A stretch of 64,000 nt of DNA from Symbiodinium kawagutii (lineage: Eukaryota; Sar; Dinophyceae; Suessiales; Symbiodiniaceae). The position numbers and the translations under genes are program-made. The DNA is taken from positions 140,662 through 204,661 of the forward strand of contig VSDK01016681.1 in assembly GCA_009767595.1 (NCBI GenBank), given 5' to 3'. Position 1 is the first letter of the stretch, and each line of letters opens with the position of its first letter. Of this stretch, positions 10,461 through 21,664 are shown one piece after another. The notes below the pieces were generated by a model, which was not told where the DNA came from, made no database searches, and saw only the letters and a program-made list of their open reading frames with translations.

Positions 10461-10790
10461 GTTTGGTTAATGGGATTTCCAGAGTGGTTGCATCACAATT
10501 GTTCATGGAAAATCTCATACAATTAGCAGCAACCAACATATGATTTTACTCGATCAATGAGCATTTCATACTGGTTGATACTGGTTGCTGCGAGTTGCAT
10601 GTTGCATGTTGCATTTCCAGTTTCTCGATGATGATTTTACAAGTACCAATCAGTTTTAGCCAAAACTCAACCACTTGATTTAGAAGAAAATGCCGGGAAA
10701 TCACCGCAAATTATGGTATAGAAACCATTTTCCTGGACATTTTCCTATAGCCAAGTCCCATCGAAAAACAATTGGCCTCTGAACTGGCAG

Positions 10791-10885
10791 GCATTTTCTT
10801 GCCTCCCTTCATTTCTGCTATGTTCTCGCTGTTGCTTCGCAAAAATGCGAGACCTGGTTGAAAGCATGGTGATGTGCCGGCGCGG
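10791..10885 (+). CDS. Weak candidate exon
   Basis: Acceptor GAACTGGCAG, then AFSCLPSFLLCSRCCFAKMR and DLVESMVMCRRG to a GTTAGG donor. Cysteine-rich. The minus strand is also open here. Confidence 0.28.
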
Positions 10886-11627
10886 GTTAGGTTCTTCGGT
10901 GGCTAACAACCAACCAACATATTCTTGGCTCAACTTGTTGGATCACTACACCCAGCAGGATTATTCTACGCTCCTCACTACTTGTTTGGTCGTGGTTTGA
11001 TTGAGCAACATGTGTTTTTTCTGGCTTGGAAAGAGACGACTGATATATGTCCGGGAGTCGTTGTACCTGATTGTTTTTCTTCCTTTGCTTATTGTGTGAG
11101 TTTGGTGTTGTTGTTATTGTTATTGACGTTATTCGTTGTTGGACATAATTGTGGCAGTGTTTGCTTTGTTATTGCTCTTTTGCTTGTCATCATGATTGCT
11201 GCCCTATTGCAGTTAATGACTGGTTTGAAGTGAGATTACTTTTGGCAATTTCAGCGTGTGATGGTCAATGAATATGGGTATCAAAGCTGTTGACAAGGGA
11301 GGTGGGCCAAGCTTTGGTTGCTTCAGCTCAAAGTAGAGGTTGCTCAACTGAAACCCATGTTCTCTTGTGAAGGTAATCTGAATCTGGTTTGTGTTTTTTT
11401 GAAGGTATGTTTGTTTCCCTAGTAATCAGTAACAAATTGTTGGTTGATTAATACTGTTCATAAGGGTTGAGACCAACCAGCAAGGGAGCCCCATGAGTAA
11501 TCCTAAGCTTCCGTTTATATGCCGGTAATGTTATCCAACTCGATCATGGTATGTCCATGTTTGATTCAGCCGCGCCAGCGGTACAAGCTTGACTTTCCGC
11601 ACCAGCTTTGGTTAGTTGGTGACCTAG

Positions 11628-11724
11628 GAATCCAATCAGATCCACTCTGGCGGTGCAAAGTTTGGCATGGCTTTGCTTCTTCGTGTGGCCCAGCAGATCT
11701 GCAGCCTTCAGGAGGACAACCACG
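11628..11724 (+). CDS. Candidate exon, unidentified gene
   Basis: A stop (TAG) immediately before the exon doubles as the acceptor GACCTAG. The frame then reads ESNQIHSGGAKFGMALLLRV and AQQICSLQEDNHG up to a GTCGAA donor. The amphipathic, protein-like composition and G after AG make this one of the stronger islands. No family recognised. Confidence 0.5.
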
Positions 11725-12074
11725 GTCGAAGAAAATGTGTGGTATAAGTTGTAACCATAAAAACGTGAGTAGCCATCGTAAACGTCCCTGGAAAAGTTTG
11801 AGTACTGAACCTCAGATGTCTCTGGGATATGCTGATGCAGCACACCATTTAATAGTAAATAGTAAAAATAATGATAGTCAGATCATGTCAGATCTTTCTT
11901 TTCGCCCAGTTGATTTGTCGTGGGCAGCCCCTTTGCACAGTCTTGAGTGCATATATCATGGGCGTAAGGCAACAGTTCATCCATTGGATTCTTGAGAAAA
12001 AAATCCAGCCACTGGAAAGCTTCGACAAGAAGGACCAACTCAGAAGAGGTGGCAGCTATTTTCCAGTGCTCAGA

Positions 12075-12171
12075 TGGTGGTTTCTCAAAATATGTGACTC
12101 CCTAAATCGATTTGTTCCTTTTGAGTAATAAACCATGTAGTTTGTGGGGCCTGCATGTTTAGAAACCCCCA
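12075..12171 (+). repeat. Family B MITE-like element, diverged copy
   Basis: Begins TGGTGGTTTCTCAAAATATG and ends in TTTAGAAACCCCCAGA; the core is diverged. Confidence 0.5.
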
Positions 12172-12460
12172 GATGTTCCCAGCTGTCAACCTGAATGGCT
12201 ACAAACATTGGTACCCTGCGATGCAATTCCTGAAGAATTCCCCTTCCAGTTGCTGTACCATGGAAAGCACTTGCTGGTAGCCAACTCTCACCCCTTCACC
12301 GAGTTCCTCAGTTTCACTAACTATATCCAAAAGATCCTAAAAGATTTTCGGCCCACAATTGTTTACTACTAGTCGTCACCTTTTTAAGTCTTGCTGGTAG
12401 TGGATATCCTTAGCTAAGCACCATATGTCTAGTGGTGGCACCTCTTTCAGCCCTCCCCAG

Positions 12461-12680
12461 CGGTCTCCGGGCAGGTCACCACGCCACACCAGTCACCGTG
12501 CCACGGTCACCGTTCAACGGTCTGCCGCGCCTCACCGGTCCGACGCCTGAGGTCGCTGACGTTTCTGCTGGTGACCTCCATCGTGTGGCACGCGGCAGCG
12601 CCCAGCATCAAAGTCGCGGGCGAGGCCCCGCAGTCCGAGGTAGTCTTCCTGAAAGGCGCGAGCTGCGGGAAGCTGCGCGG
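12461..12680 (+). CDS. Candidate exon, unidentified gene
   Basis: Very GC-rich island starting after CCCTCCCCAG. One frame stays open for 73 codons. The convincing part is distal: RLRSLTFLLVTSIVWHAAAP then SIKVAGEAPQSEVVFLKGAS, ending at a GTGGTA donor. A second frame is open for a similar length, so the proximal half may be read differently or start at the internal CTGAG|G acceptor. The SLTFLLVTSIVWHAAA stretch resembles a signal or membrane segment. Confidence 0.4.
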
Positions 12681-12689
12681 GTGGTAGCT

Positions 12690-14449
12690 TGCTACACCTT
12701 CCCTACTAGTGTTGGATAAACAAGTGAGTGGATTCTTAACCTTTATCATTAATCGGTATGGATATCACAACAACAGACCAACCAACCTCACTTGTTTATC
12801 CGGTTTCTATTCCCGAACACTGGTTAAAAATTGTTTGTGCTGTTTCTGCAGCACGAAATCCGCAGTCATTGCAGAGTCACAAACACAATTATTGAGCATT
12901 GTCAACCATCAACCAACCCCGTTTGTTCTGGCTATTCAGCACCATCTATACGGACAGCACCTCAAACTTCCGAGTCGACTTGTTTGCTTTGAACTTTTCG
13001 TATGAACCGCGCTGGCAATTCAGTGTCAAAGGCACGGTTAACGGTCCTTCATGGTCAATGATAATGGGTACTTGAGGTACCACTTCTGAACATCCTAAAC
13101 GATGGCCAAACTATTTTTTTGTGAATCAATATATATCCAAAGATAGGTTCACCAGGAGGTTTGGGTCGCGGTTCCAGTCATTTGAGGGCTGTGGGTTCTT
13201 TGGGGACGGGGATATGATGCTGAACTGGTGGGTCTCGCAGTGGGTTGGTCACTCTCTCTGAATAGAATGACGCAACACCAGGCTTCGTCACATGGCCATG
13301 ATAGCCCATTGGTCATGAGGTCGGTCACCAGGTCAGTTCATAATATCAATCAGATTGGGTTGATGTTGGGAAGCCTGAACACTGGCCCATGAATATGCGA
13401 TAACTCAAAGCTACATGATCACCGCAAGGGACCAAAGGACTTGAAGACATATCCAACAATCGGATCAGCTGTACCACACAAGATTGAAAGCAAGTTGCTG
13501 GAAAGATTGGATACTTTTGAGTTTTGAGTGCAGAAACCAAGTTATGACTTAAATAACACGGAAAGGAAGTTCTCCAACACATACCTGACATACATCAGCT
13601 GTCCATCTATTAAGGCTGATGATACCCATCTGGAACTTCTCGTGCGACTGGTGAACCCTGGGTTAACAGGAAAACCTGCCGAAAACCATGGCTTTAACCA
13701 GCAATTCTGGAGCTTTCCTGTAGAGTTTCCCCATGAACCAAGCCAGTGAAGCCAAGTCAGTGAAGCTGGAGACGAAAGATAATCCTATTGGATAATTCTA
13801 ACAGTGGCTAATGGTTTAACCATTTCCCCAGTGAATTATCCTTCCATTAACCCAGTGAATCCAACTCACCCAGGCACTTCTTTGGAGATGAAAGATCTGC
13901 CCATGTTCTTTCACCCCACCGGTGTGGCAGCTCCCTGGCGAAGTCGCAGTTGGGGTAGGTTTTTCCTGGCAACCTGGGGTGTGGCACCATGGGTTCAGGG
14001 AGTTCCCAATGGTTAAAACTCAATGCCCTTCTTTTTGTTAACCATTGGAAGGATAATTGTAACAATGGCTAATGGTTTACCAGTTTGACCATTGTTCTAA
14101 GTTTTGGGTTTGACCCTTGTTTTTTTTACCAGTTTAACCACTGTTTCTACGCTATGTTAGGAAGATAATTGTCGATTGCGGGGGAAGCCGGTCCACTAGC
14201 CACCAAGTTTTAACCATTGATTTTTCACCTTTGGGAACTCCCTCAAATTTTCCCAGCAATGGTGGCAACAGTTCCCCAATGGTGCTTTGTTTACACGAAT
14301 GAAGGAGTTCCGACTGTTTTCGTTTGGCTAACTGTTTCAACCATTGGGGAATTCTGATTAATAAGATAATGGACACGTGTCCACATGGTACCTGATGCCT
14401 AGTCCCAAGAATCTACCCCGAAATCATTCAAGCCATCATGTAAACATCA
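12690..14449. other. Intron-like stretch
   Basis: Contains diverged duplicates of a TAATGGTTTAACCA-centred sequence around 13795, 14055 and 14100, all rich in AACCATT words. A 39-bp exon-like piece at 13612-13650 is too short to support. Confidence 0.35.
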
Positions 14450-14850
14450 AATTAATCAAACCTGGTTTCCAACCATCACTATAACATCATCTAACCATTA
14501 TTTAACCAGCAATTAGCCATGGGCCATTCACCATCATCTAACTATCAACTAAAGCATCAACTCCTAAAAGAAACAGCAACTAAATGGTTAACCATCAACC
14601 ATTATTTAACCATCATTTAACGACTTTAAACCACTACAAACCACTGTAAACTATGATCATTGGTCTAAACATTGAACCATTGGTCGAAGCACTATAAACC
14701 ACTAAATCACTACATTTAACCATCATTTAACCATCATTTAACTAAATGGTTCACTATTTAACCATCATTTAACCATCATTTAGTTAACCCTGGTTTATTG
14801 CTTTACCATCTATCATTAGCAACCAATGGTTAACCATCATCATCATCTAA
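14450..14850 (+). repeat. Degenerate (ACCATCATTTA)n array
   Basis: ACCATCATTTAACCATCATT units recur in tandem with ACCACTAAA variants. This is the clearest stretch of the low-complexity sequence that fills introns across the window, and it abuts the acceptor of the next exon. Confidence 0.75.
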
Positions 14851-14877
14851 CCATCAGCACCATCATGAAACCATCAG

Positions 14878-14990
14878 GCCACCGGGGACATGCTGCTGCT
14901 CAGCGCCGCCTTCCGCATAGCACGCTTCGAGATCACGGGGGCCGGCACTGGCGCGCGCGCCTGGGACCCGTGGGGTGCTGGGCCTGGCAG
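14878..14990 (+). CDS. Candidate exon, unidentified gene
   Basis: A 70%-GC island directly after the ACCATC repeat. From acceptor CCATCAG (next base G): ATGDMLLLSAAFRIARFEIT then GAGTGARAWDPWGAGPG, to GGCAG|GTGGGA, a good donor. The frame and both splice sites agree. No family recognised. Confidence 0.55.
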
Positions 14991-15183
14991 GTGGGAAATC
15001 AGGGTAAATGATCATGGTTTCTAGTGGTTAAGTGATGGTTAATAGTGCTTAAACACGCTTAAACTATGGTTGCGGCAAGACCCTATGGTTTGCCCGTGAC
15101 CACAAGACCTGCCCAGAAGTGAGTGTTGTCAACTGTTCAAAACCCTGCGCAGGCCCGTTGTTTTGAAACTCTGAGAATCAAGA

Positions 15184-15317
15184 AACCCTAACCCTAAACC
15201 CTAAAACCTAAAACCTAAAACCTAAACCCTAAACCCTAAAACCTTAAAACCCTAAACCCTAGAACCTTAAAACCCTGAACCCTAAAACCTAAACCCTAAA
15301 ACCCTAAACCCTAAATC
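15184..15317 (+). repeat. Interstitial telomere-like tract (CCCTAAA)n
   Basis: About 134 bp of CCCTAAA, CCCTAAAA and CCTAAAA units, slightly degenerate. TTTAGGG is the plant-type telomere repeat, also reported in dinoflagellates. Here it lies internally, between exons. Confidence 0.85.
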
Positions 15318-15361
15318 ACTGCGTATAGCCTTCCTCACGGATTCTTCGAGCAATGCTCAAC

Positions 15362-15413
15362 ACGCACAGACAGCCGTGGTTTGCCCTCCGGGCAAACCAC
15401 GGGGTCTGTGCGT
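15362..15413. repeat. Near-perfect 52-nt hairpin beside the telomere-like tract
   Basis: ACGCACAGAC and CCGTGGTTTGCCC pair with GGGCAAACCACGG and GTCTGTGCGT around a TCC loop, interrupted only by a small AG/G bulge. The GC-rich stem is unlike its surroundings. Confidence 0.85.
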
Positions 15414-16086
15414 ATGGTTAGGTGATGGGTAAATGATGGTTGAGTGATGGTTAATGATGGGAATTGCTACTAAATCATGATAATTGATGGTTGAATGATG
15501 GTTAATGATATCAATTGATACTAATTGCTGGATAGCTCCTCCCCAAACCATGATGAATCATGAGCCATCGTTTTGGTGTTTCTCCGAATAAGGGACCCCA
15601 AACTATCCTGTATTTGCCATGTTTGAAGTAATTAATCACCAACCATGTTTTGGGGTGCCTATTTCAAGAAACCATTGTTTCAATCATTTATCAACCACCA
15701 GCATGAATCCCTCAACCATGAATCGCTAGTTGATTGGCCGCATATGATGATCTGTATATAACCACCGTCAACCATGAAAAGAAACACATTCATCATTATT
15801 TAATCATCCTTTAAAGCTCCACCTTTGCAATAACATCAGTTGAGCATCATCAATAACCGCTACTTTGCAGGTTACCAACCATCAATTAGCTATCAATTGA
15901 CCATTTAGATCAATCAACCATCAATTGGCCATTTAGATCAATCTACCATCAATCAAGCATCAATTGACCATCAATTAACCATCAATTAACCATCAAATAG
16001 CACAACCATCAATTAACCATCAAATAAGCATCAATTAACCATCCTTTTAGCGTTCCACCATTGCTTAAGCTCCACGACTTCCTTAG

Positions 16087-16212
16087 CGCTCCCGAGGTTT
16101 GGTGAACGAAGTCACTCTGCCAGCGCTGGAAATTGGCGATCTCACCTTCTCACCGGTGCCCTGGAGCTGCGGTGAATCACGGGGAAGAGAGTCTTCACCG
16201 TCCAAAAGAGGG
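16087..16212 (+). CDS. Candidate exon, unidentified gene
   Basis: Exactly 42 codons from acceptor GACTTCCTTAG to a GTAGAT donor: RSRGLVNEVTLPALEIGDLT then FSPVPWSCGESRGRESSPSK. It has a folded-domain look followed by an Arg/Ser-rich tail. This is one of the best unassigned exons. Confidence 0.55.
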
Positions 16213-16307
16213 GTAGATGAACATCGCAAATGGGATAAACTAGCTGGTTAATGGTTATTAATAGGAGATTCATAACTAACAATTATAGGGGATATACCAG
16301 CTATATA

Positions 16308-16391
16308 TGGCTATGGGTCAAGATTGACCATTCATATTAAGCAACGAGTTCATGGGGAAACAATAGTTAATGATGGGAACCAGGGGTACAG
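16308..16391 (+). repeat. Family A element, copy 3, right end missing
   Basis: TGGCTATGGGTCAAGATTGA to CCAGGGGTACAGG; the right terminal repeat is absent and coding-like sequence follows directly. The 25 bp before it (TAGGGGATATACCAGCTATA) match the flank of the copy at 53208. Confidence 0.7.
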
Positions 16392-16870
16392 GCCCAAGAA
16401 TCAAGACACGTCGCTGGCACCGGCAGGCAAGGTTTCTGTCAACCACATCACCTGCTCCCGCCATGGAATCGTCACCCCGTTACCTGAAGGACACGGAAGC
16501 GTCGAAGAGGCGAAAGTTTGAATCAGCGCAGGCACAAAGCCCAAAAGTTACTGTAAGGCGAAAGAGGTCCCAGCAAAGCCTGAAGCCTCGCAGGTTGCGC
16601 CTTGTTTGCTGCCACGTGAAACTTCTGGGAGTCCAACGCTGAGCCGAATCATCTATGTGTTTAGTGATGGCAGTGTGAATGTGAAGCAAGCGCCAGCGCC
16701 AGAGCGCCGGCGTTGACTCCGAGGAGGTGGCATTCCGGGCGTGGTCTCTGGATGACTACCGCTTGCCTGATTTTTTGGGGGAGGTTATTCGTCAATTTTT
16801 GGCAAATTTGTTGTTTCCGCTCTTGCGCTCAAGCCGCAATTTCCAGCAGGGAGGGAGGCAGGCAGGCAGG
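16392..16870 (+). CDS. Coding-like island, exon boundaries unresolved
   Basis: Several + frames are open and overlap. The most protein-like are: 16461-16641, basic (MESSPRYLKDTEASKRRKFE...); about 16575-16690, EVPAKPEASQVAPCLLPRET then LSRIIYVFSDGSVNVKQAPA; and 16713-16860, AGVDSEEVAFRAWSLDDYRL then PDFLGEVIRQFLANLLFPLL. The last looks like a helical domain. More than one exon, or a frameshift, is likely. No family recognised. Confidence 0.4.
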
Positions 16871-17602
16871 CCCCCAACCAAGCAGGGTCGATCTTCACCA
16901 TCATCATAGAATGGAAACTCATTACCTTACGCATAACATGCACTCGTCTCTAGGATTTGAAAACCCTGGAAACTGCACATGTACGTTGGGCATTTCAGGA
17001 CAAAGGCGCCACATTTCCAGGATGATGGTTTAAATTTCATAGTGGTTAGGCGCGTCCACATTGGAGGTTGCGCGCCCCATTTTATAGAGGGAAGTGATGG
17101 TCAAATTCGGGTAGTGAGTTCTGATTTTATAGAGCTGCTTGTGCACTTTGAGCTAGGGGGCTTGAATTTCCTAGGGTGCACACCCTTGATGAGGTAGGCA
17201 GCTGCCGTTTTATATCTAGGAAATGATTCTCATTCGTTGCTCACTTCATTGGCAAGGGGATCTACACAATATGGAATTTGATAAACATGATTGTTTCGAG
17301 GGAGATCAGGAACAATCATGTGTGATTGTACAATCAGTAGTATATAGCCACTATCAACTTTAATTGCCCCCGACTAAGCATTTATTTGCATTATCAAGCG
17401 CAAAAAACACTTGTTAATCATTTTTGGCTATAGTTATTCCTTTTTTTTACAGTTGGATGATGAATCATTCCTAACCGTGAAAGATCATTGTGAATCCTCG
17501 TGAACTACTAGATGCGCTACTGTTCTTGACCATTGTCAAATCAATTTATAAACTGCGTTGTTACATCAGCTGCATCCTTGTTTGAGTCTTTTGTTTCGTA
17601 AG

Positions 17603-17742
17603 ACCCTGGTTGAAGTGAATCAAACCGCAGGGTCGACAGCAGCTTTCTACCCGGTGACTTCCCGGCCTAAGGACAACAGCACAGTCGCTTTGGCCGGTCG
17701 TGATGCTTGGAAGCAGCACGTATCGCTGTGTGGAAATTCCCG
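17603..17742 (+). CDS. Candidate exon, unidentified gene
   Basis: After acceptor TTTCGTAAG the frame reads TLVEVNQTAGSTAAFYPVTS then RPKDNSTVALAGRDAWKQHV and SLCGNS, ending at CCCG|GTAGTT. There are two N-x-T/S sites. No family recognised. Confidence 0.45.
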
Positions 17743-18951
17743 GTAGTTCAGATGTTCTATGGACTCCTATCGGTTTCATTGGCTGGAATATGTTGGTAAA
17801 TGTTGGTAAGAGTTTGAGCCAAAGGGAAGACATATGAGCCACGGTTGAACAAAATTGTAGGAGTCATCAAATGTCATCAACTGGTAGCATTGTAATCCAT
17901 ACAAAACCCATACCCATTTTTTTTGTTCGAAAGGATGTTTTACATCGTTTTTGGTATCTTAGAATCCGTGCAACTATGACCTGGAAAATTGACATGGTAA
18001 AGGCTTTTTGGGGGCATTTTTTCTCGGCGATCCCTGATAATTATGATCAATTCTGGTTGGTTCAGATAACCCTTGTGATCATGATATGAGTATCGTGTAT
18101 ATACGGTAGGTATTTACCCTCAATTATATGTATGGTATTTTGGTGTGCTACCCTCGTTTCATTTTTGATATGGCTTATTTTGGGCACTATTTCTTAAACA
18201 TCCTGGCCATTATCCTATTTGCGTATTTTCAGTCCGTTAGCATGGTTGTCAATGAAGAGCAACGAGAAGAACTACATTTTTTGCTAAGCCAGGAGCATGA
18301 GCATAGGCTGATCTTGTTCATAACCACCTGAAAGAGTTGACCATCGTCATGTTGTGTTTCCATATTTGCTTGGTCATTTCGGCTATGAATCTCAACTGTG
18401 TATCCACTGCATCACTAGAATGATTGGTGGGGAAGACGAGCAGATTTGCGAGGAATCAAAGCGCCAAGCAGGAACTGGTCTGATTGATCGACGATCTCAG
18501 TTGTGGTACTGTCAGGACAAACAACCACTGTCAAAGCGAATAAGTCACTAGCCGAGCAGATGGGATGCGAATAGCCATCCAAAAGTCCTTGGGATTGTTG
18601 ATGATGATTGGTACAGACCCATGAATCCAAGGGGAAAATATCCCCCAACCATCCCAAATGAACCATAACGGCTGCAGCAACCATGATTCCCCAGCAGATC
18701 CAGGGAACCAACCGAGCCTTGGTTGACGGGAAGATCAACGAGCAATTCTAGGGATTTCCAACGTAAATTTCTCATCAACCAATCCATTGATACCGGTGAT
18801 GGCAGGATAACAAGCCACCCTATAGGGTTCACAGCCATGGTTATAGTCATATACCTAGGGCTACCTTGTAGGGTTTATAACCCATGGCTATCTCCCATTT
18901 GTATCCCCAGTCGCTGCACATCCCGCAGGGAAGTCACCAGCAGCTCCTTAG
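17743..18951. other. Intron-like stretch
   Basis: AT-rich, no repeat family. 18430-18720 is moderately GC-rich with open minus-strand frames but without convincing splice sites. Confidence 0.3.
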
Positions 18952-19083
18952 GACATGGTGAGCTACCTGCCTTCGGCTTCCCTCCTGGAGTCCGGGGCCA
19001 GCCACCGCGTGTCGTGGCGTGACTTGCCGTCCAGCCATTTCGGCAGCATGCAGAAGGCCGGCGCCGGGGAGGACGGTGTCTCG
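18952..19083 (+). CDS. Candidate exon, unidentified gene
   Basis: Exactly 44 codons from acceptor AGCTCCTTAG (next base G) to a GTGAGG donor: DMVSYLPSASLLESGASHRV then SWRDLPSSHFGSMQKAGAGE. An in-frame stop lies just before the acceptor. If the donor is not used, the frame runs on to a TAA at 19123. Confidence 0.5.
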
Positions 19084-19135
19084 GTGAGGTGGTGGTGCAC
19101 CGAACTGTGGGGCCAGTGGCCGGCTTAAGGCCAGG

Positions 19136-19264
19136 TGACTATGGGTCAAGGCTTCAACCAACAATAATGGGGGATAAGTTCACCAACAAACTATAGGGAA
19201 AATACAGTAATGGTTAATGATGGGGAAGCAGGGGGACTAAGGGCTTTGAACTGACTCACAGCCA
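19136..19264 (+). repeat. Family A MITE-like element, copy 4
   Basis: TGACTATGGGTCAAGGC to TTTGAACTGACTCACAGCCA; 129 bp, both ends somewhat diverged. It begins 52 bp after the preceding exon. Confidence 0.7.
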
Positions 19265-19732
19265 AATGACTTGATTGTTGGGAGCTGTTGAATAGGAAAA
19301 AAGAGGAAGTGACCAACTGAGTTTGATAACTCAAGCACGGTTGGAAACTCAGATCACTATGACTTGTCAGTTGATAAACCATCCAAGTAGTGGTACAACC
19401 ATGACTATCAACTATTGAACTGTTAGTCAAAAACTGGTTAGTACCGTACGCCTGTAGATCCAGAACCGGCGATTCCCAGCCAGTGAACTGTAAAGCTACT
19501 GTAAGCTGGCTAGTACCCTTGGCCCAACAAGAACAATTTAGAACTGGTGCAAGCCCAACTGTGGCAGTCCCGCAGTGGAGTAATACGGCTGCTCCTTCTT
19601 GAATTTTGTTGAATGCACCGTGATTGATGCCAACGATGGATAAGGATGGGGAAACAAGTGCAAGAGAAAAAACAGTATAGTACGATCTATTATTGCCTTA
19701 TTCTCACCTAGTACCACTGTCAACATCACCTG

Positions 19733-19812
19733 TGGTGGTTTCTCAAAATGGGGGACCATCCAAATCATTGAATATACCATCTATTTTTGGGTATCCCTAT
19801 TTCAAGAACTCT
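19733..19812 (+). repeat. Family B MITE-like element, partial
   Basis: GTGGTGGTTTCTCAAAATGG with the core CCAAATCATTGAATATACC; the right end is reduced to TTCAAGAACTCTCC. Confidence 0.6.
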
Positions 19813-20240
19813 CCTTATCACTTTATCATGTTCGACTTAGACCCATCTGCAATATGCGACTTATTTTAGATCCATGCCACACCGTGCCAGGATGGCGGAA
19901 ACGATCCAAGTGCAGAAGCGTTGCAGGTCCAAACACAGGGCTTTGTTTTTTTTTTGTTTTTTCCGCGTGGGGGGGGGCGCTAACCATGGGGGGCTGGTAA
20001 CCACTCACCCATAGGGCAGGAGTTCAAGGGTGCTATGGGCAAGAGTTCCAGGTTGAATCCATCATGCGGTTTGGCTGTTGAGAATGTTCAATTCAGATCT
20101 TTCCCTCAGGTCCTGAAGTTGGCCAACATGTTTAATGTTAGGTCGTGATTTGCAAACCCCCCCTCCCCCCCCCTAAACCAAACTTGGGGGGATGTTTAAT
20201 AAACTCCCTCCTTAAAAGTCTTGCCTGAGAGATGGAAGAT

Positions 20241-20624
20241 CTACTCTAATCTTCTCCGCTCTTCTCGGCTCTTCTCTTCTCCTCAACTCTAGTCTTCTCT
20301 ACTCTACTCTTCTCTACTCTCTTCTCCTCAACTCTAATCTTCTCTACTCTACTTTTCTCTACTCTACTCTTCTCTACTCGACTCTTCTCCACTCTTCTCT
20401 TCTCTTCTCTGCTCATCTACTCTTCTCTTCTCTACTCATCTACTCTACTCTTCTCTACTCATCTACTCTGCTCTTCTCTACTCTACTCTTCTCTACTCGA
20501 CTCTTCTCTGCTCATCTACTCTTCTCTTCTCTGCTCATCTACTCTTCTCTTCTCTACTCATCTACTCTACTCTTCTCTACTCATCTACTCTACTCTTCTC
20601 TTCTCTTCTCTACTCATCTACTCT
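20241..20624 (+). repeat. CT-rich array of TCTACTCTTC units
   Basis: About 380 bp built almost only from TCTACTC, TTCTC and ATCTACTC words. Higher-order copies of TCATCTACTCTTCTCTTCTC are visible. Strong strand asymmetry: nearly pure pyrimidine on +. Confidence 0.9.
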
Positions 20625-20972
20625 TGGCCAACATGGTTAATTGCCAGCTATCCCTCCAGGATGACACTCGTCCAACTCCTGATACTCAGGAATAGCAGTT
20701 CACAGTTAAACATGCATGCTTGCTAGAGAGGTGGCAGACCACGGCAATTCACAACGTCGGTTCGATTCATCCACTTTTGTTGTCGGTGGATCGATTTGAT
20801 TTCAAAATTGCAATTCTTGGGCTGGCCGTATTGTTGTCTAGCCATTGGAGTTGCGTAATTTTTGAATTGGTAGGCACTCTCCCCATTGTGGCCGCATTGG
20901 TTAGACAAGCTGGTTATAGCCACAATGGGTACATTTATTGCACGGGACTATGGATGGGTCACACCCTGAGAG

Positions 20973-21053
20973 GCACCCCAGCAGAAATTCGCTTGTGGCC
21001 AGCTGAAACAATGCGTGGTTTCAGCTACCAAGTTGCAGGCTGCACAAGGAACT
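20973..21053 (+). CDS. Weak candidate exon
   Basis: After CCTGAGAG (next base G) the frame reads APQQKFACGQLKQCVVSATK then LQAAQGT to a GTTGTA donor. A second frame is also open (YCTGLWMGHTLRGTPAEIRL...), so this is uncertain. Confidence 0.3.
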
Positions 21054-21317
21054 GTTGTAAATGAATTGATTGAACATCCCTGTCATGCCTCTCCCATGTT
21101 TTGTAGTCAACCTGCATGATTGGTAGGCAAGAACTACCATCAACTACTACCGTGAATTACAAGTGTAAGCAAATGTATTTTGCCGTCATGAACCATCGTT
21201 AACCAGTACAGTTATTGTGAACCACCACTATTGACCATGATTCGGCATTTGTTCAACCGTTGATGGTGCAACAATGGCTTTGGAATCAACCTATCAATAT
21301 CTTGTGACTTGCGTCAG

Positions 21318-21401
21318 GCACTGGCATACTGGCCGCAGCAGGAGCGCTTTCAGCATTTTGTGGAAGAACAGTCACCAACCACACAGATGGATCTCGTCAT
21401 G
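21318..21401 (+). CDS. Candidate exon, unidentified gene (pairs with the next)
   Basis: 28 codons from acceptor TTGCGTCAG (next base G) to ATG|GTGGTA: ALAYWPQQERFQHFVEEQSP then TTQMDLVM. The next exon at 21540 joins in the same phase across a 138-bp intron, which suggests the two are consecutive exons of one gene. Confidence 0.6.
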
Positions 21402-21539
21402 GTGGTATACCCAGTTGTGATCACAATGACTATGCAAATCTTGTGGCACAGTCATGTGGTTTCTTTCTGAGCATGATATGTTCTTTCACACCTTGTGGCA
21501 CGTTGGGGCACCTTATGTGGTCCCTTCCTGGGCTAGCAG

Positions 21540-21664
21540 GACATGCTGGTGATCAGCAAGGCAGATTTGGGCATCGTGGCATGCAAGGCGCCACGCGGAT
21601 CTTCGAAGAGAAGCGCGGTTCAGACCAACTTCACCTCTCCAAAGTTGTTCCAGCTCAGAAATTG
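21540..21664 (+). CDS. Candidate exon, unidentified gene
   Basis: After GGGCTAGCAG (next base G): DMLVISKADLGIVACKAPRG, SSKRSAVQTNFTSPKLFQLR, then NW split by the donor GTGGGT. Joined to the preceding exon it gives a continuous MDLVM-DMLVISKADLGIV stretch, typical of a beta-strand/alpha-helix domain. The DLLxLSxxD...NFS pattern faintly recalls fucosyltransferase-like families, but I would not assign it. Confidence 0.6.

Larger units (their letters stand above)
9977..11627. other. Intron-like stretch with two weak exon candidates
   Basis: Two weak coding islands (10400-10460, 10791-10885) are listed separately. 10925-11230 is T-rich with GTTGTT words. No mobile element recognised. Confidence 0.35.
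14991..16086. repeat. Intron-like stretch, TGATGGTT and ATCAATTAACC repeats
   Basis: 15420-15500 repeats TGATGGTTAATGATGG-like words. 15890-16050 repeats CATCAATTAACCATCAATTA. The telomere-like tract and hairpin inside are listed separately. Confidence 0.6.

Noticed and set aside
14450-16050. CRISPR-like regular repeats
   Set aside because: Units are short, degenerate and contiguous, without unique spacers; ordinary low-complexity DNA in a eukaryotic genome.
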